Shown piece after piece: positions 39,334-44,159 of a stretch of DNA of 44,159 nucleotides (its first letter is position 1; every line of letters starts with the position of its first letter). The stretch spans positions 1 to 44,159 of the forward strand of contig QKAK01000003.1 of NCBI GenBank assembly GCA_003247225.1, given 5' to 3'. The stretch is from Spirochaetota bacterium. GTDB taxonomy: Bacteria > Spirochaetota > Spirochaetia > Treponematales > UBA12059. Position numbers and translations under genes: made by a program. The notes under the pieces were generated by a model. That model was not told the origin of the DNA. It saw only the letters and a program-made list of their open reading frames with translations, and did not search any database.

Positions 39334-40188
39334 TCAGCGGAGCACGAAGGTCCGCTCGCCGCGCACGAACACGGAGCGCGACAGGTAGAGCGACAGCGCG
39401 TCCAGGAGCACGGTGCGCTCGACGTCCTTGCCGAGGCGCGCCAGCTCGGCGATCGACGAGCCGTCCGAGACCCGGATGACGTCCTGCGAGATGATCGGCC
39501 CCTGGTCCAGGTCCTCGGTGACGAAGTGGGCGGTCGCGCCGATCAGCTTGACGCCCTTCTTCCACGCCTGGTGGTACGGCCTGGCGCCCTTGAACGCCGG
39601 CAGGAAGCCGTGGTGTATGTTGATAACCTTGCCCGCCCATCGCGCGGTGAACCCGGGCGAGAGTATCTGCATGTAGCGGGCGAGCACGACGAGGTCGACG
39701 CCGCGGCGGGCCAGTATCCCCTCGAGGTCGGCCTCGTAGGCTTCCTTCCCCTTGGACGTGTCGACCGTCTCGAACGGCACGCCGAACTGGGCGGCCACGC
39801 CCCCGAGGTCGGGATGGTTCGAGACGACGACCGGGAATTCGCAGTCCAGCTCCCCGTCGCGCTGCTTGATCAGGAGCTCGTACAGGCAATGGCTCGTCTT
39901 CGACACGAGCAGCGCTACCCGATGCCTGCGCGCCCGCGGCTCCAGGCTCCACTCGATCGAGCGGCTCGCCGCGAGGCCGGAGAATAGGTCGGCGAATCGC
40001 GTCCCGAAGCGCCCGTCGGCGTCGTCGGCCTCGAAGAGCGCCGAGAGGAAGAAGGTATCGATGTCCACCGCCGTGTGCTGGCGGAGGTCGAGGATGTTGC
40101 CGCCCGCCTCGGAGACGGCGCCCGTGATCGCGGCGATCAGGCCCGGCCCGTCCGGGCAGGACGCGTGGAGATAGAATTCTGCGCTCAT
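39334..40188 (-). CDS. purU: Formyltetrahydrofolate deformylase PurU
   Basis: A 284-residue enzyme that hydrolyses 10-formyl-THF to formate and THF. The N-terminal ACT domain (FYLHASCPDGPGLIAAITGAVSEAGGNI) is followed by a formyltransferase-like domain with VVSNHPDLGGVAAQFGVPF, the catalytic segment VINIHHGFLPAFKGARPYHQA, and IGATAHFVTEDLDQGPIISQDV. The N-H-D triad is intact. The start at 40188 has no clear Shine-Dalgarno, and a 14-bp palindrome lies 42 bp upstream. The gene balances one-carbon pools for purine synthesis; in E. coli the ACT domain senses Met and Gly. Confidence 0.95.
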   Translation of the reverse strand: MSAEFYLHASCPDGPGLIAAITGAVSEAGGNILDLRQHTAVDIDTFFLSALFEADDADGRFGTRFADLFSGLAASRSIEWSLEPRARRHRVALLVSKTSHCLYELLIKQRDGELDCEFPVVVSNHPDLGGVAAQFGVPFETVDTSKGKEAYEADLEGILARRGVDLVVLARYMQILSPGFTARWAGKVINIHHGFLPAFKGARPYHQAWKKGVKLIGATAHFVTEDLDQGPIISQDVIRVSDGSSIAELARLGKDVERTVLLDALSLYLSRSVFVRGERTFVLR

Positions 40189-40229
40189 GGGCCGAGCCTA
40201 CCCCGGAATCGCCTCGCTTTGCAATATGA

Positions 40230-40243
40230 TACTATCGATAGTA
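40230..40243. promoter_or_regulatory. Perfect 14-bp palindrome upstream of purU
   Basis: TACTATCGATAGTA is perfectly self-complementary and lies in the 147-bp gap between purU (start 40188) and the end of the gene at 40336. It could be an operator for purU or a random dyad; no other copy was noticed. Confidence 0.35.
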
Positions 40244-40335
40244 GCGATACGGCAGCCCGCGGGAAGGGCGGGCGGGCGGGCCGGGGCGCGACGGCGATCG
40301 CCCGCCGCGCGATCGTTCCGTCGGGCCGTCGTCGC

Positions 40336-41157
40336 CTATCGGTCGGGCCTGTGCTTCTCGAAGCACTCGGGGCAGATGCCGTGGCTGAACTCGGCCTCGG
40401 AGCGGTCCTCTATGTACAGCTCGAGCGGCAACCAGGCGTCGTTCTTGTCGCGTATCTTCTTGCAGTACGAGCAGATGGGGAGGAGACCCTCGAGCTTCTC
40501 CGCGCGCAGCTCGCTCGCCTCGGCCTTGGCCTTCTCGCGGTCGACCACCATCGCCACCATGCCGAAGGCCGACAGGATCTGGAGGCCGGCCAGGAAGCCG
40601 TAGAACAGGTTGAGCAGCGTATCGAAGCGGACGAAGGCGAAGAATACCATGTACGCGCCCCAGGCTATCAGGCTATAGCCGGCGACGCGGTTGCCGAGGC
40701 GCGCGCCGTCGGCTCGCCGGTCGAGCGCTATCAGGCCGGCGACGACGAATAGAGCGGCCCGGAGCAGCTTGATCGCGAGTCCCGCCGGGTACGTGTAGTA
40801 GCGTAGCATGGCGACGGATAGGGCCCAGGCCAGCAGCCAGGCGACGACGCAGACGAAGAAGGCGGGTTTATAGGCGTGGCCCGTGAAGCGATACAGCCCG
40901 GTAATCATCATCATGAAGCCGGCGACGTGGAATACCTCGCCGATCAGGAGATAGCTCGCCGCGGGCAACGGGATCGCCGTCGACCAGAACAGGAAGCCGA
41001 GCGCGTTCAGGAAGAACCCGAGGGCCCAGTAGCCAGGGCCCGGCTCGCCGCGGTCTACCCGCTTGAGGAACAGGAATCCCACGCCCACGCAGATGAACAA
41101 CGACGCGTAGCCGAGGTTGCTCTCCAGTATCGAATCGACGAAAACGGTCATCGGCAT
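40336..41157 (-). CDS. 7TM membrane protein with C-terminal zinc-ribbon-like CxxC domain
   Basis: A 273-residue protein. Residues about 1-215 carry about seven hydrophobic helices. After a helical stretch (DREKAKAEASELRAEKLEG) comes LLPICSYCKKIRDKNDAWLPLELYIEDRSEAEFSHGICPECF, with two CxxC pairs; this tail is common at the end of PAS/GGDEF-type signalling proteins and binds metal. It has no kinase or cyclase domain, so it may be a sensor whose output partner is elsewhere. I start it at 41157 (MPMTVF), with GGGGAG upstream. The function is unknown. Confidence 0.75.
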   Translation of the reverse strand: MPMTVFVDSILESNLGYASLFICVGVGFLFLKRVDRGEPGPGYWALGFFLNALGFLFWSTAIPLPAASYLLIGEVFHVAGFMMMITGLYRFTGHAYKPAFFVCVVAWLLAWALSVAMLRYYTYPAGLAIKLLRAALFVVAGLIALDRRADGARLGNRVAGYSLIAWGAYMVFFAFVRFDTLLNLFYGFLAGLQILSAFGMVAMVVDREKAKAEASELRAEKLEGLLPICSYCKKIRDKNDAWLPLELYIEDRSEAEFSHGICPECFEKHRPDR

Positions 41158-41264
41158 ACGCCGCTCCCCGAGGTGTCTGGTTATCACTTGTATCTATGGG
41201 TGGAGCCGCGGAACGATCCGCGTTCGATTGATCCCCGGATACTAGCACGCGCCGGGCGACCGTG

Positions 41265-41843
41265 TCAGCGGGTCGTAGAGCGTTCGGCCCCATGAGCCGA
41301 GCCTCCTGTGTACCAGCGCACGACGCCCACCTTGTTGCGGGCCTCGTTGTAGATCATGCCGCCGTTCCAGTACTCGAGCGCGGCGATGAGGCTGTTGCCT
41401 CCGTCCGAGTCGTCGCTGCGCGGGCCGCGATAGCTGGCTAGCGCCAGGAAGGCGTCGAGGTCCTGATTGTGCAGCGCCTCCTGGCGCCTGCGGTAGAAAT
41501 CGTTCCAGTCGTCGAGCCCGGCAAAGCCCTCGCCCTCGTCCTCCACGATGAACCGTACGCGCTTCCTGAAGTCGAACCACACGCGCAGGCGCTTCGACGG
41601 GTCGCAGCGGTTGCCGTGCTTGATGCCGTTCTTGATGATCTCCGATAGCTGCTGCTCGAGCAGGGAACCTTCCTTGAACGCGTCGGGGCACGGCTCGAGG
41701 ATGACCGCCGCGTACTCGCGTATGCGGCTGAAGTCGCTGACGAACTCGAGCGAGCGCATGGCCCTGGCGTCGAAGAGCTCGTTCCTCTCGTCGACTATCA
41801 GCTTGCGTACGATGAGCGGTTTCGCCGATCTCGCTTCGCTCAT
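41265..41843 (-). CDS. RsbW-like anti-sigma/serine kinase (HATPase)
   Basis: A 192-residue ATPase domain like RsbW or SpoIIAB. The N box is EQQLSEIIKNGIKHGNRCDP (E-x3-N-x2-K-H), followed by G1 FIVEDEGEGF and the later DDSDGGNSLIAALEYWNGGMIYNEARNKV. It should phosphorylate the STAS antagonist encoded upstream. Its ATG overlaps that stop (ATGA) and has GAGGAAAT as Shine-Dalgarno. The later glycine motif (GGNSLI) is normal for the group. No sigma factor gene lies beside it, so the target of the switch is unknown. Confidence 0.87.
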   Translation of the reverse strand: MSEARSAKPLIVRKLIVDERNELFDARAMRSLEFVSDFSRIREYAAVILEPCPDAFKEGSLLEQQLSEIIKNGIKHGNRCDPSKRLRVWFDFRKRVRFIVEDEGEGFAGLDDWNDFYRRRQEALHNQDLDAFLALASYRGPRSDDSDGGNSLIAALEYWNGGMIYNEARNKVGVVRWYTGGSAHGAERSTTR

Positions 41844-42151
41844 CGTATTTCCTCGATGATGGGAAGGATGTTCGACAGCTTGAGCACCCGCCTCGGCGTA
41901 TCGTTGAGGCCGCGTACGCGTAGCCGCCCTCCCTTGGCCCGAAGGGCCTGCGAGAGGCGGATGATGGATCCGACGCCGGTCGAGTCGAGGTATTCGACGC
42001 CGCCCATATCGAGCGTCAGCCCGGTCCACCCATCGGCTATGCCCCTTAGCGCGTACGCGCTGAAGCGAGGCGCGTTATACAGGTCGAAGTCGCCGCTCAG
42101 GACGATCTCGCCGTCCGGCCTATCGCCCGGGCTCACGCATTTCCATTCCAT
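41840..42151 (-). CDS. RsbV-like STAS anti-sigma-factor antagonist
   Basis: A 103-residue STAS protein, the substrate of the kinase encoded next. The phospho-site is in GVEYLDSTGVGSIIRLSQ (DSTG). I start at 42151 (MEWKCVSPG), because AGGAGG lies at 42155-42160, five or so bases upstream, whereas a start at 42172 has none. ATGA overlap with the kinase gene. With the PP2C phosphatase encoded divergently it completes a partner-switching triad (kinase, antagonist, phosphatase). Confidence 0.9.
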   Translation of the reverse strand: MEWKCVSPGDRPDGEIVLSGDFDLYNAPRFSAYALRGIADGWTGLTLDMGGVEYLDSTGVGSIIRLSQALRAKGGRLRVRGLNDTPRRVLKLSNILPIIEEIR

Positions 42152-42273
42152 ACCGCCTCCTGACGACGCCATCGTGCCCGACTACCGTCAGGCGCTCGTG
42201 AGGGTAACGCTAGAAAACTGATAAATCACCGAACGCTAACCGGCGGCACATATCGCTACGGCACAGTGGCCGC

Positions 42274-43443
42274 ATGAACGCTGTCACGATATCCGGTACG
42301 GTAATCCACGAGTCCTCGGTCCGTCGCGACTACGGCACCACGGTGCTCAAGGCGGCCAGGCATCGCCATTGGGTCTCTCGGGACGCGGGCGTCCTCGATC
42401 TCGCCGACGAACTGGGCAAGCGTCCCGATATAGAGCTCGTGACCGTGCTCGACGAGGCCATGCGGCCCGTCGGCCTCATCGTCAGGGAGGCCCTGTTCGC
42501 CCTGCTCGGCAAGCCGTTCGGCAGGGAGGTGCTCGGTAAGGGCCGAGCCGCTGAGCTTGCCGAGCCGGTCCCTACGCTCGACGCCCACGAGTCCCTGTTC
42601 TACGCCAGGGACGGCGACGGCGAGGGCTCGCCGTACCGCGCGCTCGTCGACGGCGACGGGCGCTTCAGGGCCGCGCTCGCCATGCGCGACCTGGCCGAGC
42701 GCCTATCGCGCATCACCGAGGAGGACATAGAGCTGGCCGGCCGCGTGCAGGAACGCCTCGAGGCGGCCAACGAGCCGGTCGGCGGCGACGGCTACGCGTT
42801 CGAGGCCTGGTCCAGGCCGGCGCGCGGCGTAGGAGGGGACTTCTGGTATTCGTCGCGCCTCGCGGACGGCTCGGTCTTCATGGCCCTCTGCGACGTATCG
42901 GGCAAGGGCGTCGCCGCCTCCCTCGTGGTATCGCTCGTCTGGGGCATGCTGCGCATGTACGACTTCAGGCGCGGGCTCGGCGCCCTGGTCGTCGCGCTCA
43001 ACGACGCCATCGTCACCACGTTCCACCTGGAGAAGTACCTGACCGGCTTCTTCTGCGTCTTCTCGCCCTCGAGCGGGACGATAGAGGCCGCCGACATGGG
43101 CCATTCCCACGCCCTGCTCGTACGGGGCGGCAAGGCCCTGGCCATACGCTCGGGAGACCGCAACCTGCCCGTCGGAGTAGAGCCGAGCCTGAGCCCGGCC
43201 CTGCGCCGGTGGCGCCTCCGGCCCGGCGACGCCCTCGTCGTATACAGCGACGGCATACCCGAGCAGGAGGACGATCGCGGCGCCGAGTTCGGCGAGCGCG
43301 GCCTCGCGGCGGCCGCCGTCGAGGCCGTGGCCGAGAGGCGTTCGCTACGCGATACCCTGCCGGCCCTCCTGGACGATCACCGCGGCCGCGTCCCCCAGCA
43401 GGACGACATGTCGTTCATGATGCTTCGCCTGTCGGGGGCGTAG
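42274..43443 (+). CDS. RsbU/SpoIIE-type PP2C phosphatase with CBS-like sensor
   Basis: A 389-residue protein. The N-terminal part (about 25-150) resembles a CBS pair (VLDLADELGKRPDIELVTVL, then VGLIVREALFALLGKPFGREVL, then PYRALVDGDGRFRAALAMRDL). From about 160 a PP2C/SpoIIE domain follows, with ARGVGGDFWYSSRLADGSVFMALCDVSGKGVAASLV; the metal ligands GDF and DVSGKG are present. Later motifs are TIEAADMGHSHALLV and GDALVVYSDGIPEQED. It should dephosphorylate the STAS antagonist transcribed from the opposite side of the 122-bp gap. CBS domains often bind adenine nucleotides, so the switch may sense energy or nucleotide state. Confidence 0.88.
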   Translation: MNAVTISGTVIHESSVRRDYGTTVLKAARHRHWVSRDAGVLDLADELGKRPDIELVTVLDEAMRPVGLIVREALFALLGKPFGREVLGKGRAAELAEPVPTLDAHESLFYARDGDGEGSPYRALVDGDGRFRAALAMRDLAERLSRITEEDIELAGRVQERLEAANEPVGGDGYAFEAWSRPARGVGGDFWYSSRLADGSVFMALCDVSGKGVAASLVVSLVWGMLRMYDFRRGLGALVVALNDAIVTTFHLEKYLTGFFCVFSPSSGTIEAADMGHSHALLVRGGKALAIRSGDRNLPVGVEPSLSPALRRWRLRPGDALVVYSDGIPEQEDDRGAEFGERGLAAAAVEAVAERRSLRDTLPALLDDHRGRVPQQDDMSFMMLRLSGA

Positions 43444-43455
43444 GGCGGGGCGACC

Positions 43456-43902
43456 CTACTTGACCAGGAAATGGATGACCGTCTCGAGCTCCTCGGGCGG
43501 CACCTCCTCGGGGCTGTTCATGTACTCCTCGTACATGCGCTCCTCGAGCTCGAGCCCCCGCTCCTTGCAGAAGGCCGTCAGGGCGTCGTAGGTCTTGGCT
43601 ATGGTCTCGTAGGAGCCCTTGTGCGAGGCCGTCGCGTGGCGTCCGCCGGGCAGCTTCCCGGGCCTCACGCGGCCGCCTCCGGCGACGGGGGCGGCTACCG
43701 GGAAGCCTACCTCCACGTCCAGGTCGTCCATGTCCATGTTGTAGTACATGGCGAAGGGCGGCCCGGCGAACGGGACGCCGTTCTTGCCCATGAAGGCGGC
43801 GATCTCGCCGTAGACGGGCCCCATGGTCTCGGGTAGCTTGGCGGCCGGCGTCCTATAACGTACCGACAGCGCGTCGCGCTCCGCGCATTCGATGATCCTC
43901 AT
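43456..43902 (-). CDS. GyrI-like small-molecule-binding domain protein
   Basis: A 148-residue single-domain protein of the GyrI-like/SOUL-related effector-binding fold (RIIECAERDALSVRYRTPAAKLPETMGPVYGEIAAFM, then HKGSYETIAKTYDALTAFCKERGLE). In the family it binds small or cationic ligands; the ligand here is unknown. A good Shine-Dalgarno AAGGAG precedes the ATG on the minus strand. It is a single gene convergent with the phosphatase and separated from the mobile element by 86 bp. Confidence 0.82.
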   Translation of the reverse strand: MRIIECAERDALSVRYRTPAAKLPETMGPVYGEIAAFMGKNGVPFAGPPFAMYYNMDMDDLDVEVGFPVAAPVAGGGRVRPGKLPGGRHATASHKGSYETIAKTYDALTAFCKERGLELEERMYEEYMNSPEEVPPEELETVIHFLVK

Positions 43903-43988
43903 GCTCGCTCTCCTTATAGAACCAGGATGGACGCATGGTAGCGCGGGATATACGACAGCTGTATGTCGGGGTTACTAATAATTTTTAC

Positions 43989-44159
43989 TTAGTTCTTCGA
44001 ACCTTGTGAGGGATAGCGCAAGCGTCGGAGCTCGGAGAGGCATTAACATGGCGGAGGTGCCGCCATGATCCCGACCTTCTGCCCGAACCCGCGTTGCGCC
44101 CATCACCACGACCGAGGCGACCAGTACTGGGGACGCTGGATACCGATAGGCTACTACGA
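43989..44159 (+). mobile_element. Left end of an insertion sequence (cut by window)
   Basis: It begins with TAGTTCTTCGAACCTTGTG (43989-44007), which matches the 19-bp ends of the 116-bp elements at 17 positions. About 57 bp further lies the transposase-like gene start, and the right end is outside the window. The sequence just before it (43971-43986) is AT-rich. The IS family is not determined. Confidence 0.65.
44065..44159 (+). CDS. Transposase N terminus (zinc-ribbon type), truncated
   Basis: ATG at 44065 with GGAGG at 44053-44057. The visible residues open MIPTFCPNPRCAHHHDRGD, then a Trp-rich stretch ending IPIGYY. CPNPxC with following H-rich and W-x2-G-x-Y pattern resembles the zinc-ribbon start of transposases (IS1/IS1595-like proteins) seen in spirochaetes and other bacteria. 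Only about 31 residues are visible, so the catalytic domain cannot be checked. The adjacent inverted-repeat end is the main support for calling it a transposase. Confidence 0.6.
   Translation, partial: MIPTFCPNPRCAHHHDRGDQYWGRWIPIGYY

Noticed and set aside
38570-39952. A 460-residue membrane protein reaching back to 39952
   Set aside because: The N-terminal half is an Arg/Gly-rich out-of-frame shadow of purU. The membrane protein proper begins at 39208 with its own Shine-Dalgarno.
1-44159. Large antisense open frames across most genes
   Set aside because: In this GC-rich DNA the reverse strands lack stops by composition. Their products are Arg/Ala/Gly-rich with no family motifs.

Overview
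The window is about two-thirds GC by eye and comes from the chromosome of a high-GC spirochaete. The phylum call rests on a P83/100-family protein (8885-10528), a 30-residue very basic protein of a type I associate with spirochaetes (2373-2465), a fused PyrB-PyrI aspartate carbamoyltransferase, and many chemotaxis and partner-switching signalling genes. I cannot name the species. No tRNA, rRNA or CRISPR array was seen.

Layout. 1-2519: translation genes (ffh, cut by the left edge; rpmB; the 30-residue basic protein) with a lone CheY-like receiver. 2548-10565: a large hypothetical protein, a CBS/CorC membrane protein, an RlmD-like rRNA methyltransferase, a beta-propeller/HEAT exported protein and P83/100. 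10570-10762: an intergenic repeat unit. 10815-17772: pyrBI, a TspO-like protein with a FliG-like tail, rlmB, a cytidylate-kinase-like/BON fusion, an EamA transporter and a beta-CASP metallo-hydrolase. 17773-22715: a 116-bp inverted-repeat element, an AT-rich island and a STAS-CheA-MCP-CheW operon in which both cheA and the MCP gene carry frameshifting deletions. 22712-26636: a creD-like gene divergent from a response regulator/histidine kinase pair, with a second 116-bp element between them.

26690-32103: a MATE exporter, a DOMON plus ferric-reductase-like membrane pair, and an operon of an acyltransferase-like protein, a DUF2007-like protein and a transglutaminase-like protein. 32276-35463: a three-gene signalling operon (PAS pseudo-kinase, NarL-type regulator, 7TM histidine kinase) with an inverted repeat over its promoter, divergent from two envelope proteins (35600-37494). 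37628-41157: a hypothetical protein, a membrane protein, purU and a membrane protein with a zinc-ribbon-like tail. 41265-43443: an RsbV/RsbW pair divergent from a CBS-PP2C phosphatase, a likely partner-switching module. 43456-44159: a GyrI-like protein, then the left end of an insertion sequence.

The most interesting signals are these. The two 116-bp elements have perfect 19-bp terminal inverted repeats that match the IS end at 43989 at 17 of 19 positions, so they look like non-autonomous derivatives (MITEs). The TspO-FliG-like fusion and the PAS pseudo-kinase are unusual architectures. Several genes have a -10-like box only about 5-13 bp before ATG and no Shine-Dalgarno sequence, which suggests leaderless mRNAs. 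The paired deletions in cheA and the MCP gene are either gene decay or sequence errors.
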